NCBI RefSeq assembly: GCF_023898315.1
Contig: NC_064622.1
Span: 349,723,234-349,787,233, forward strand
From: Schistocerca nitens
Taxonomy: Eukaryota > Arthropoda > Insecta > Orthoptera > Acrididae
Direction: 5' to 3'
Length of the DNA stretch: 64,000 nt
Positions 11,045 through 22,451 of this stretch are shown here, one piece after another. Position 1 is the stretch's first letter. Each line of letters begins with the position of its first letter. The position numbers and the translations under genes were made by a program. The notes beneath the pieces were generated by a model, which was not told the origin of the DNA, did not search any database, and saw only the letters and a program-made list of their open reading frames with translations.

Positions 11045-11237
11045 AACCTTTTGCTGGCGTGGGTGCTTGCTCAGATAATTGTCCTAAAAGGACAAATTAT
11101 CTCGGCGGGACAGTGACGCCGCCATCGCGACCTTGGGACCCGGGGGGGGGGCCCCTTTTTTTTTATCAGTTGCTGACCCTCATGAATCGAAACATGACTG
11201 CGTCGCGTCGTTTCATGATTCGAGGGTCAGCAACTGA
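11045..11237. repeat. Parvovirus-like ITR copy III (flip), ends at the hairpin
   Basis: One arm plus the terminal hairpin (11164-11237), with the core in the same orientation as copy I and opposite to copy II. The block stops at the closing base of the hairpin stem (CAGCAACTGA) and the next base starts LINE sequence. That is what integration of a linear viral genome through its hairpin end would leave. The arm is nearly identical to copies I and II. Confidence 0.7.
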
Positions 11238-13064
11238 GATGAAGGCGGAGCTCACCATCTGTGGAATCGTCGACAGGACCGGTAGCGAATGTTTGGTACA
11301 AAACCGGGTGGAGGGACTGAATCAAAGGCACTGACGGTTCTGCAACCGTGTAGGCTGCATAACTTACGCCATAGGGTGTTGGGATTTTGGTTTTCTTAAT
11401 AAGTCAGGAGGCAGCTACACCAGTGACGAGGGCTATGCGGAATGGCTAGGATGTATCTTTTTAGGTTAGAGGGTCCCGGGAAAGTATAGAATGGATGCAG
11501 GACGAACACAGCCAAGTGGGTAGACACAACAACAATCAGTACTGTAGTTGTAAATTGTCGTACCTATGTTGGGAAAGAACAAGACCTCCAGGCGCTAATA
11601 GAAAGTACTGAAGCTCAAATCGTTATAGATATCGAAAGCTCGCTAAAGCCGGAGATAAATTCAATCGAAATGTTTACAAAGAACCTAACGGTGTTCAGAG
11701 AGGATAGATTAGATACGATTAGTGGCGGCGCGTTTGTTACTGTTAGATGTAGCTTACGTTGTAGCGAAATTGAAGTAGATAGTTCCTGTGAGTTAGTATG
11801 GATAGAAGTTATACTTGACAATCGGAATAAATTAATAATTGGTGCATTCTACCCACCCTCACACTCAGTTCATTTGCTGAACAGTTCAAAGAAATCTTGA
11901 GTCTCTTCTCAAATAGTTAGGTTAGTTAGTGAGTTAATTAGTTAGTTACTTTCATGTTTGGTCATTTTTGCATTCATATTGCAAATTAATCTGTGCATCT
12001 ATTTGTAATCTAAACAACACAATATAATTATTATTATTTCTCCTTGGGCCACTCATACAATTGTAGCTGGTCGTGACTTCAATCGACCGACGATAAGTTG
12101 GCGAAAATGCATCCTCAAAGCTGGTGTTAGGTACAAAACATCGTGAGAAATCATACTAAATGTTTTCCCCGAAAATAATTTGAGCAATTAGTTCAGGAGC
12201 CCACTCTAAGTATAAATGATTATGGAAACATAATTGGCCACTTGGTAACAAATAATCCTGAGCGAATAGGGAATATCATGACGGATACAGGAATTAGTGA
12301 GTGCAAGGTCGTTGTAACGAGACTGACCACCACAACATCCAAATTCACCAAAAACAAACGCAATATCTATTTCAAATAGCAGATAAAAATCCACACGACA
12401 CCTACCTAAGATACAATCTCTACTCCTTCTCAATTAACTATGTAAGTGTAGACAAGATGCGGCTTAAACTTAAGGACATAGTATCTGCGTCGATTGAAAG
12501 ATTTAAACCAAATAAGTTAATGAAAGATAGTCCTGATCCCTCATGGTACACAAAACAGGACGGAACACTGTTGCAGAAGCAAAGCAACGAAAAAAGCATA
12601 CCAAATTTAAAGTAACAAAAATGTCCAAGATTGGCGATGTTTTACACTAAACCTAGTGTGGAGACGCTTTTAATAGCTTTCACAACGAAAGTTTGTCTCG
12701 AAATCCGATAGAAAATCCCGAGGGATTCTGTCGTATGTTAAGTATACCAGCAGCAAAATACAATCAATATTTTCACCGCGCGACAGCGATGGTAATGTTA
12801 GTGATGAATGTAGCAGTAAAGCAGAGTCACTAAACACGGTTTTCCTAAATTCATTCACCAAATAAATCAAAGTAAACATTCAGGAATTAGAATCAAGAAC
12901 AGTTAGTTACCAACATGAGCAACTTAGAAGTAGATACCCTCAGTGCAGCGAAGTGGCTTAAATCACTTAATAAAGGTACTTTTTAGGTCCAGGTGGTATA
13001 CCAGTTAGGTTCCTTTCAATGAATGCTGATACAACAGTCCCGTACTTAGCAATCACAGACAACC
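11238..13064 (+). mobile_element. Jockey-type LINE, 5' two-thirds, degenerate
   Basis: The leader (about 11238-11520) and the start of an endonuclease are recognisable from a family abundant in locusts. Plus-frame fragments include VVVNCRTYVGKEQDLQALIE and SLKPEINSIEMFTKNLTVF, where GTES of the endonuclease has decayed. Next come LVWIEVILDNRNKLIIGAFY and, near 12290-12340, the end of the endonuclease (ISECKVVVTRL). The linker follows through about 12900, and the RT start (GPGGIPVRF-SMNADTTVPYLAI) is at about 12985-13050. It then ends abruptly against a minus-strand LINE. Many stops are present. The small ORFs at 11670-11900 and 12301-12615 are its longest open pieces. Confidence 0.75.
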
Positions 13065-15745
13065 GCCCTTTTTATTTTCTACAAGTCATGAACTTATGTC
13101 ATGAACTGCACTATTTGAAATTGGGCCAATGTTGCACACAACATTTTTACTACCAAGCTAGTGTCATCAGCAAACAGAAATATTTTAGAGTTACCCATAA
13201 TATTAGAGGACATATCATTTATACAAATAAGGAACAGGAGTGGCCCCAACACTGATCCCTGGGGCACCCCCCCCCTCCCTTGATTCTACCCCACTTAGAC
13301 CCCACATAATCCATTCTCACCATTGTGAATAATGACCTTTTGCTGTCTGTTGCTAAAGTAAGAGGTGAACCAATTGTCAGCTACTCCCCGTATTCCGTAA
13401 TGGTCCAACTTCTGTAGCAATATTCTGTGATCAACACAATTGAATGCCTTGGTTAAATCAAAAAATATGCCTAGCGTTTGAAATATTTTGTTTAACCCAT
13501 CCAGTACCTTTGTTAAACGACTTCTAAATCTGAACTGTACATTTGATAGCAAATCGTGTGATATAAAATGATCAATGATCCTTACTCACATAGCTTTTTC
13601 AATATCTTTAGCAAACACTGATGGCATAGATATAGGTCTAAAATTATCTTCATTATCCCTTTCTCCTTTTTTACAAAGCGGCTTTACTACTGAGTAATCG
13701 TTCAGGAAACTGACCATTCCTAAAGAAAAAATTACATATATGGCTAAATACATGCCTAACATGTACAGCACAGTACTTTAATATTCTGATAGGCACTCCA
13801 TCATAACCATGAGAGTCCTTAGTCTTCAGTGATTTAATTATTGACTCAATCTCCCTCTTGTCTGTATCACAGAGGAGTATTTAGGAGTATTTCAGACATC
13901 AATCTCGGAAAGGCATTTGCCAAGAAAGTTATATGATTCTTTGTAGAAACTAAATTTTTATTTAATTCACCAGCAATGCTCAGAAAATCATTGTTAAATA
14001 CTGTACATATATCTCATTTATCAGTAACAGAAATATTTTTACTGTGAACTGACTTTATGTCATCGACCTTGTGCTGCTGACTAGACACTTCCTTCACAAC
14101 TGACCATATGATTTTAATTTTATCCTGTGAATTGGCTATTCTATTTGCACACCACATACTCTTTGCTTTCCTAATAGCATTTTAAGCTCCTTACAATACT
14201 GTTTGTAATGGGCTGCTGTAGCTTGATTGTGACTACTTCTAACATTTTAATATAATTCCTGCTTTGTTCTACATATATCATCATCCCAGTAGTCAGCCAC
14301 CTACCTATTACTGCTAGTACTCCGTTTAGAACTTTCTAATGTAAAGCAAATCTCAAAGATCATGAGAAATGTGTTAAGGAAAGCATTACATTTATCATCT
14401 ATGTTATCGGCGCTATATACATCCTGCCTCTCTTGTTCCTTGACAAGGTTTAAAATTAAAAAACTCTGTATTGCCGTTGGACTAACTTTCCTACATAGCT
14501 TGTAATTAAATGTGACATTTTTTGAGTACTAAAGGCTTTTAGTGTTAAAATTTGTGCATCATGGTCTCAAAGGCCATTCACGTTTTTACTAATGCCCATC
14601 TAGTAATCAGGAATGAATAAAAATATTGTCTATGGCTGCACTATTGTACCCCTGCACCCTACTTGGAGAAAACACAGTCTGCATAAGATCATATGAAATT
14701 ATGAGATCTACCAACATCCTTTTTCTTGCACCATCATATACAAAATTTATGTTGAAGTCATCACATATAACTAATTTCTGGTACTGCCTACAAAGTGAAT
14801 CAAGAACCCTCTCTAGCTTGAGCAGAAATTCTCTGAAGTCAGAGTTAGGGGACCTATAAACAATAACAATTAGAAGTTTGGTTTCTCTTTATTCAACTGC
14901 CCCTGCACAACATTCAAATATCTGTTCAGTGCAGTGCTGTGATACATCTATGGGCTCAAATGGAATACTGTTTTTTATGTGCATAACCACTCCCCACCCC
15001 ACAAGGAACTCCTTGAAAAACAGCCATCTAATCTGTATCCTGGTAAAGAAAGCCTCTAAATTGTCGGATTATTTAAGTGGTGCTCTGATATACCATCTAT
15101 AAGCAGTTCACTAACTTTAATACATCTTATGTTTTGATGAAATATGCTAATTCCTTCTCTAATTGGAAATATTACACCCTCCGAAGGTGAGCCGTTACTT
15201 AGAGGGACTTCTGTTAAGCAGGTATACCTATCAGCTAACTTCAGTCTAAAAAAGTTGCAGCTCTAATACCAACTACTACAGGAATTTTTCCATGAGTGAT
15301 CCCATTGCCACCACCACCCACTACACTGTCACCTATAAGCTTTGCCAGCCTCCCCTTCCCATACCTATTGAGATGCAGGCCATGCCTAGAGAATACTGAT
15401 CTACTGATAGACCCAACTGGCACCACTGAGATGTGAGCCATGCCCTCTGCCACCAGCGCCTTCCCCAGCCTCATGTTAGCGCACCTAACAGCCTCTTTAA
15501 GACGAGGCTGATCATGATGTAGAAACAGTTGCACGAAATGCACATTAGTGCCACCACTTTGAGTAGCTATCTTTACCAGGTCACCACCTACATCATATTA
15601 CCTGTCCCCATCAAGACTGTTCCCTGCTCTACCCACTATCACTACCTGATCCTCCTTCGTAAAATTCCTACATAACTCCCCTATGCTGTCAGTCACTTGA
15701 GCCAACCGTGCACTAGGCTTCACAATCCTGGTGACCTGGTACTCA
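13065..15745 (-). mobile_element. LINE with SGNH-esterase, endonuclease and RT domains, degenerate
   Basis: A minus-strand retrotransposon remnant, read from high to low coordinate. At 15241-15543 there is an open block of 100 codons with FLHHDQPRLKEAVRCANMRL and FSRHGLHLNRYGKGRLAKLI, the end of an SGNH/GDSL esterase-like domain of the kind carried by CR1-group LINEs. At about 14640-14880 the endonuclease shows VIVYRSPNSDF and LVICDDFNINF. At 13586-13771 the RT begins (VVKPLCKKGERDNEDNFRPI). At 13295-13552 it continues with FFDLTKAFNCVDHRILLQKL, and about 13150-13200 carries LFADDTSLV, the catalytic aspartate pair. Stops and frameshifts are spread throughout. Confidence 0.8.
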
Positions 15746-17095
15746 ATTTCGTAATATTAACATGTCACACTTTTTGGTGCAGGTTACAGCTAGTGCAACG
15801 ATTGTGTGAAGAGTATCCTCACGAAATTATCCAATTGGGATGGAAATCAGTGGTATGATGTACATGTACAGACAAACATATGATTACAATTTCAGAACAA
15901 CTGGATGTTTTATTCAAGAGAAAGAGCTTCACAAACTGACAAATCAGTAACGCATTTGCCCTCGTGCAAGCAGTTATTACCCGTGACACTGACTAATAAG
16001 AGTTTTTGGATGTCCTCTTAGGAGATAGCGTGCTACATTCTGTGAAATTGGCGCAGTCGACCGTCAGAATTCCAATTCGATTGGAGGGCTCTGCCAATAA
16101 TGCTCCAGACGTTCTCAACTGGAGAGAGATCTGGCAACCTCGCTGGCCAAGGTAGGTATAGCAAGCATGAAAATATGCAGTAGAAAATCTCGCCGAGTGC
16201 GGGAGGGAATTATATTGCTGAAATGTAAGCTCACGTTAGCTTGCCATGAAGGACAATGAAACGGGGTGAAGAATGCCGTTGACGTACTGCAGTGCTGTAA
16301 AAGTGCTGCTGATGACATCCAAAGGGGTCCTACTACGAAAAGAAATTGCATGGCAGACCACCACTTCGGCGTGTCGTTTTCTTAGGTCATCGGACCTCAA
16401 TTCGAAGTGTGACTCAGCACTGAAGACAATTCTACTTCAGTCAATGAGATTTCAGGCCAAAGACGTATCTGGAGACGTCCCAGGCATAAGTGGGATACGA
16501 ACCTGACTGTCGCCCACCATACAGCTCAACAACCAGAAGTGATGATATAGGATGGCACTTGTCCTCATAGTGGGATCTATTTGGTTGTCATCCGTGGCAT
16601 CCTACAATGCAGCAGCACGTCGATGATATTCTACGCCCCATTTTGTTGCCCTTCATGACAAGTCATCGTGGGCTTACATTTCTGTAAGATAATGATAGCC
16701 TCCACACGGCGAGAGTTTCTACTGCTTCTTATTGTGCTTGCCAAACCCTACCTTGGCCAACAAGGTAATCGGATCTCTCCCCACCTACAATATTTGGAGT
16801 ATTAAGGGCAGGGGTCTCCAACAGTCTCGGTATTTTGATGATATAACGCGCCAACTGGACGAAATTTTTGACGATATCCCTCAGGAGAACATCATACAAC
16901 TCTATCAGTCAATTCTAAGCCAAGTAACTGCTTACATAAGGGCCAGAGATGGACCAAGGCGTTACTGACTTGCTACCTCTGGAATAAATACGTGAACAAA
17001 TCATCCAATTGTTCTGAAACTAGGATCATTTATTTACCTTAAATGTATGTCGTATGTACCCATTTCCATACCATTTTGACAACTCCTTCATGGTT
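15745..17095. mobile_element. Two inverted 3' halves of one Tc1 family, head to head
   Basis: The left half (about 15745-16462) reads on the minus strand from a decayed FSDESRF equivalent (AESHFELRSDD), through ISFRSRTPLDVI, to LPWPARLPDLSPVENVWSII and its 3' terminal region. The right half (about 16467-17095) reads on the plus strand through LHTARVSTA, LPWPT, FDDITRQLDEIFDDIPQENI and the stop at 16966-16968. The two outer ends are also homologous (CATCCAATTGTTCTGAAAC against its inverse at about 15897). Both lack the DNA-binding half. The arms have diverged clearly from each other, so the arrangement is old. Confidence 0.75.
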
Positions 17096-17350
17096 AGCCA
17101 AAAGGTAACTTAGCATTTTATGTTGCAGCCCAAAGGGCTCGATGGCACAAGTACAGCCATATGACGTATATGTCTTTCAATGCTGAAAGAACTTTGTGAG
17201 AAGATTTTCAGACCTACTTATGTTGAATGATTATGATGTCAGTCTCCACTTCAAAAACAATACAATCAAGCTGCAGTCACTAGTACATAATCGATTCTCT
17301 TCGCCAAGATGTACCAATGTAGTTATATATGTATGATACCAAATCAAGAT
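17096..17350. other. No recognisable feature
   Basis: AT-rich sequence between the Tc1 remnant and a SINE. I see no ORF, terminal repeat or promoter pattern. Confidence 0.4.
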
Positions 17351-17362
17351 ACTTAGAGGATA

Positions 17363-17561
17363 GCCGGCCGCGGTGGTCTCGCGGTTCTAGGCGCGCAGTC
17401 CGGAACCGTGCGACTGCTACGGTCGCAGGTTCGAATCCTGCCTCGGGCATGGATGTGTGTGATGTCCTTAGGTTAGTTAGGTTTAAGTAGTTCTAAGTTC
17501 TAGGGGACTGATAACCACAGCAGTTGAGTCCCATAGTACTCAGAGCCATTTGAACCATTGA
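17363..17561 (+). mobile_element. tRNA-derived SINE, family A, copy 1
   Basis: Starts GCCGGCCGCGGTGG and contains the pol III B box GGTTCGAATCC at 17428-17438 plus an A-box-like GGTCTCGCGGTTCTAGGC. The body has TCCTTAGGTTAGTTAGG, and the 3' end is AGCCATTTGAACCATTG. A 12-bp target duplication ACTTAGAGGATA flanks it at 17351-17362 and 17562-17573. The head resembles a tRNA, but it is a retroposon and not a tRNA gene. The intact duplication suggests a fairly young insertion. Confidence 0.95.
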
Positions 17562-17664
17562 ACTTAGAGGATAACCAATGATATTCTGAAATATTGCTGA
17601 ATTTTGTTTTATGTTATTTTCTCCTGTCCCCCACTCCCCATGATCCACAGACCTGGCCATTGGT

Positions 17665-17937
17665 GGGGGGGCTTGTATGCCCCAGTGGAAATGGAAATGA
17701 GCGTTTGGCGTAATTGGCCAGGAGACCCCTTGCGGGGCAGGTCCGGCCGCCTGGGTGCAGGTCTTAATACATACGACGCCACATTGGGCGACCTGCGCGC
17801 CTGATGGGGATGAAATGATGATTAAGATAGCACAACACCCAGTCCCTGAGGGGAGAAAATCCCCGACCTACCCGGGAATCGAACCTGGGCCCGCAGGACG
17901 GCAATCCGTCACACTGACCACTCAGCTACCGGGGAGG
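17665..17937 (-). mobile_element. tRNA-derived SINE, family B
   Basis: On the minus strand it begins CCCCGGTAGCTGAGTGGTCA. The A box is at 17918-17928 and the B box GGTTCGATTCC at 17875-17885. The body runs through GGGACTGGGTGTTGTGCTAT and ATCATCATTTCATCCCCATC, then CCTGCACCCAGGCGGCC. I recognise it as a second orthopteran SINE family unrelated to family A beyond the pol III boxes. The 3' boundary is approximate. Confidence 0.85.
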
Positions 17938-17939
17938 AC

Positions 17940-20552
17940 TATTTCCCAGTGATACCGATAGTCGAACTGTAGGTGCACCTACAACGGAGGGATGTCTCTT
18001 GTGAGGCCAAATAAACGTGTGGTTCCTGAAGAGGAGCAACAGTCTTCTCAGTAGTTGCAGGGGCAACAGTCTGTATGATTGACTGATCTGGCCTTTCTGA
18101 GCTGTGCTTTCTGTGCTGGTATTGTTAACGGCTGAAAGTATAATTTTCCTGCAACCATGCAGATCTACTGTATTGTGAAATGATGATTGCATGCTCTTGG
18201 GTAAAATATTCCAGAGATAAAATAGTCCCCCGTTTGGATCTATGGGCGGAGACTACTGAAGAGGATGTCATTATCTGGACAAACAGAACTGGCAGTCTAA
18301 GAATCGGAGCATGGAATGTCAGATCCATTAATCGGGCAGGTACGTTAGAACATTTAAAAAGGGAAATGGATAGGTTAAAATTAGATATAGTGGGAATTAG
18401 CGAAATTTGGTGGCAGGAGGAATAGGACTTCTGGGCAGGTGACTAGAGGACTATAAATACAAAATCAAATTGAGGTAATGCACTAGTAGGTTTACTAATG
18501 AATAAGAAAATTAGCTCCACTGATAATGAGGAGATTGAAGAGATGTATGATGAAATAAAAGGAATTATTCAGATAGTCAAGGAAGACGAAAATTTAATAG
18601 TCATGGGGAACTGTAATTCCATAATAGGAAAAGGAAGAGCAGGAAAAATTGTAGACGAATATGGAATGTGAGAAGGAAATGAAAGAGGAAGCCACCTGGT
18701 AAAATTTTGCACAGGGCAGAATTTAATCATCGCTTACACTTGGTTTAAGAAGAATGAAAGAAGAGACCTGGAGACACCGGAATGTTTCAGACTGATTATA
18801 TAATGGTAAGACAGGGATTTCGGTACCAGATTTTAAATTTTAAGACGTTTCCAGGGGCAGATGTGAACTCTGATCACAATTCATTGGTTGTGAACTGTAG
18901 ATTAAAATTAAGGAAGTTGCAAAAAGGTAGAAAATTAAGGAGATGGAATTGCATAAACTGAAAGAACCAGAGATTGTTGAAAGTTTCAAAGGAAGCATTA
19001 GAGAACGATTGACAAGAACAGGGGAAAGGAATACAGTAGAAGAAGAATGGATAACTTTAAAAGATGAAAGTAGTGGAGGCAGCAGAGGATCAAATATGTA
19101 AAAAGACGAGGTGTAGCAGAAATCCTTGGATAACACAAGAAATATTGATTTAAACTGATGAAAGGAAAAAAATATAAAAATGCAGTAAATGAGGCAGGCA
19201 AAATGAAATGCAGAGGTCTAACAAGTGGGATTGACGGGAAGTGCAAAATGGCTACACAGGAATGGCTAGAGAACAAATGTAAGCGTTTAGAGGCATATAT
19301 CACTAGGGAAATGATCTGGCTAAGAGAAGCAGCTGTATTAATATCAAGAGCTAAGATGGAAAACCAGTCTTAAGCAAAGAAGGGAAAGCTAAAAGATGGA
19401 AGAAGTGTATAGAGGGTCTAAACAGTGGGGATGCACTTGAAGGCAGAAGTCGACCTCGGGGATGACCAATTCGGATTCAGAAGAAATGCAGGAACACGCA
19501 AGGCAATACTTCTCTTTGAAGATAGGTTAAGGAAAGGCAAACCTACGTTTATAGCATTTGTAGGCTTAGAGAAAGCTTTTAACATGTTGACTGGAATACT
19601 CTCTTTGAAATTCTGAGGGTAGCAGGGGCAAATGAGCGCAATGTTGCATACGACTCGTACAGAACCCAGACGAAAGTTATGAGAGTCAGCGCATAAAGCC
19701 AAGCAGTGGTTCAGAAAGGAGAGAGAGAGCAAGCAGTGAAGGAAACCAGAGACGGACTTGGAAATTAAAGTTCGGGGAGAAGAAATTAAAACTCTATAGT
19801 TTGCCGATGACATTATAATTATGCCATAGACAGAAAAGCACATGGAAGAGCAGCTGAACGGAATGGACAATGTCTTGAAAGAAGGATATAAGACGAAATC
19901 TTCAGAAGCAAAATAAGGTTAACAAAACGTAGTCAAATTAAACAAGCGATGCTGAGAGAATTAGATTCGGAAATGAGACGCTAAAAGTGGTAGACTGAGT
20001 TTGCTGTTTGGGCAGTAACATGATCGATGATGACCGAAGCAGAGAGGCTATAAAAATGTAGACAGGGGATTGCAAGAAAAGCGGGTATGAAGAAGATAAA
20101 TGTGTTAACATGCAATATAAATTTAAGTATTTGTCTGAAGTGTAGCCGTGTACGGAAGTGAAACGTGGACGACAAGCAGTTCAGACAAGAAGAGAATAGA
20201 AGCTTTCGAGATGTGGTGCTACACAAGAATGTCAAAGGTTGCGAGGATAGATCGCGTAAGTAATGAGGAAATACAAGTCAGAATTCCTGGTATAACTTGA
20301 CTGAAAGAAGGGATCAGTTGATATTACACATTGTAAGACATGAAGGAAACATCACTTTGTTGGAAGGAAGTATTGAGTGGTGAGGGGGGCGGGGAGGGGA
20401 AATCAAGAGACGAATGCAGTAAGGAGGTTCAAATGGGTGTAGGTTTCAGTAGTTATTTGCAGATGAAGAGGCTTGCACGAGATAGTGTAGCATGGAGAGC
20501 TGTGTCAAACCACTCTCTGGAATTAAGATTACAACAACGGCAGCAGAAATAA
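17940..20552 (+). mobile_element. RTE-type LINE, degenerate and internally deleted
   Basis: The leader and the endonuclease start are clear at 18180-18425 (LRIGAWNVRSINRAGTLEHL, LKLDIVGISEIWWQEE). An internal part of the endonuclease is missing after about 18530, and the next piece has GNCNSIIGKGRAGKI. The linker is at 18840-19380. The RT is joined after a deletion at about 19430 (VDLGDDQFGFRRNAGTRKAI, then FVGLEKAFNM), with FADDIIIMP near 19800. The 3' portion reaches ACAACAACGGCAGCAGAA at about 20550, a decayed simple-repeat tail of the kind RTE elements carry. There are many stops. A second, worse copy of the same family lies at 43840-45310. Confidence 0.8.
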
Positions 20553-21043
20553 TTTGTACCCTAGAATGGTATCCTACTTGAGCAGCAATAATATCCTTAG
20601 TAAATCACAGTTTGGTTTTCAGAAGAGTTGCTCAGTTGAGAATGTCATTTACACGTTCACTCACCAAATTTGACACACATTAAATAACAAAACAGCATCA
20701 GTTGCTACATTCTGTGACCTATCTGAGGTATTAGACTATAAACCACAGCATCCTCTTAGATAAAGTGAGATTTTATGGTCATGGATCACATCTAACCAAA
20801 ATAATGCAGGAAGCTGTACTTAATAATTCAACCAGTATACGTACAGGAGATTCTTCTGACTGAGGACAAATCATTATGGGTTTCCACAGGGATCACGTTA
20901 GGACTACTATTGTTCCTCATGTATGTAAACGACCTTCTGTTTAATATAAAACAAGCACAATTAATTTTTTAGATGACACTAGTATTGTAATCAATCCAAA
21001 CATACAACAACAGAAAACATTGCACATAATAGTCTTAAAAGTA

Positions 21044-22451
21044 CACTGCTGGCCACCGTAAATGCAACACCAAGAAAGACAAGAGGTAGCACAACAAAAT
21101 TTATTTTGTAGATAACATGTTGACCAAGTATCAAATGATTACGTTTACAGACGTCTGTGACATGTGGTTCCTGCCAGAATCAGTAGCCAGAGTAGCCGCC
21201 ATTGTTGGAGATCACCGCTGCCACACGTCTCGGCATTGAGTCAAAGAGACGTTGGATGTGTTCCTGGGGTACAGCAGCCCAAGCAGCTTCCACACGTTGC
21301 CAAAGATCATCTGGTGTGACAGCTGGGGATGTAATCTGGGTCACTCGTTGAGCAACCATGGACCACATGTTTTCTATCGGCGAAAGATCCGGAGAGCGAG
21401 CCGGCCAGGGAAGCAATTCAATCTGGTTATTGACGAAGAACCTTTGGGCAATGCGTGCCACGTGTGGTCGCGCATTATCCTGTTGAAATATGGCTGTGTC
21501 CGAGCCCTGAAGGTAAGGAAGGACAACTGGCTCCAGCACCTCGGATATGTAGCGCCGGCTATTTAAAGTACCGGCAATGCGTACTAGAGGCGTGCGAGAG
21601 TAATATCCAATACCGCCCCATACCATAATACCCGGTGCATGACCAGTGTGGCGGTGCATAATGCAGCTGTCCAGCATCCTCTCTCCACGGTGTCTCCACA
21701 CTCGAATCCGACCATCGTGGTGCTGCAGACAGAAGCGTGCCTCGTCAGTAAAGACAACGTCATTCCATTCTGCCATCCACATCCGTCTGTCATCACACCA
21801 TTGGCGACGGAGACGTCTGTGGTTCTGCGTCAATGGTAAACGAAGCAATGGACGTCTTGCGGACAGACCACTCTGCTGTAAACGGCGTCGAATGGTACGC
21901 GCAGACACTGGATGATGCGTTACAGACGCAATGTGCTGTGCTATGGTTCGGGATGTCACTGAGCGATCCGTCACTGCCATGCGCACAATTTGCCTATCAG
22001 CACGTGCAGTGGTGCACCGAGTTGAATGCGATCGACCACGTCGGTCCGTCGTACCCTCCTGCATCCAACGGTCACATATCCGCATTACAGTTGTTTGGTT
22101 TCGTCCAACACGACTAGCGATTTCTCTGTATGATAATCCAGAATCTCGGTAAGCCACTATCCTTCCTCTGTCGAACTCGGATACTTGATCAAACGATGTT
22201 CGCTGTTGTCTACGAGGCATAACTGATCGTCTTGTGAAACAACCACAAGGTAAACACACGTGCCGAACGTACACTCGTCGAAATCGCCAAGCCTTAAATG
22301 GCGCTATGAGGTGGCGCCACAGGCGCGCGTGATGTGCGTCTGCGCTGAAATTCTAATCAGTTGCATATCTCATCGCTGCAAACTCATGGTGTAAATTTCA
22401 CTTGATTCGGATGCTTCCTTCAGGGTGTTGCATTTACGGTGGCCAGCAGTG
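21044..22451 (-). mobile_element. Complete Tc1-like transposon
   Basis: 1408 bp, flanked by TA. The terminal repeats CACTGCTGGCCACCGTAAAT are identical in inverse for about 28 bp, then similar (GCAACACCAAGAAAG against GCAACACCCTGAAGG). It carries one uninterrupted transposase and is inserted in a LINE. Intact ends plus an intact gene make it the best candidate in the window for a recently active element. Confidence 0.95.
21180..22220 (-). CDS. Tc1-like transposase, intact
   Basis: A nuclear DDE transposase predicted to cut at its terminal repeats and insert at TA. I choose the ATG at 22220 (MPRRQQRTSFDQVSEFDRGR), giving 346 aa, the usual family length; the frame is open 18 codons further upstream but that part looks like leader. 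The N-terminal helix-turn-helix pair spans about residues 15-130 (DRGRIVAYRDSGLSYREIAS; VSARTIRRRLQQSGLSARRP). The catalytic residues are all present: VVFTDEARFCLQ, then AIFQQDNARPH, then PDLSPIENMWS, with 34 residues between the second aspartate and the glutamate. The protein ends at RVAAVISNNGGYSGY. It is close in sequence to the two broken copies at 55369-56635 and 60333-61517, but a distinct subfamily. Confidence 0.92.
   Translation of the reverse strand: MPRRQQRTSFDQVSEFDRGRIVAYRDSGLSYREIASRVGRNQTTVMRICDRWMQEGTTDRRGRSHSTRCTTARADRQIVRMAVTDRSVTSRTIAQHIASVTHHPVSARTIRRRLQQSGLSARRPLLRLPLTQNHRRLRRQWCDDRRMWMAEWNDVVFTDEARFCLQHHDGRIRVWRHRGERMLDSCIMHRHTGHAPGIMVWGGIGYYSRTPLVRIAGTLNSRRYISEVLEPVVLPYLQGSDTAIFQQDNARPHVARIAQRFFVNNQIELLPWPARSPDLSPIENMWSMVAQRVTQITSPAVTPDDLWQRVEAAWAAVPQEHIQRLFDSMPRRVAAVISNNGGYSGY

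Noticed and set aside
17363-17440. tRNA gene (A and B boxes, cloverleaf-like head)
   Set aside because: The head belongs to a 200-bp retroposed unit with target duplications and seven copies in the window; it is a SINE promoter, not a functional tRNA gene.
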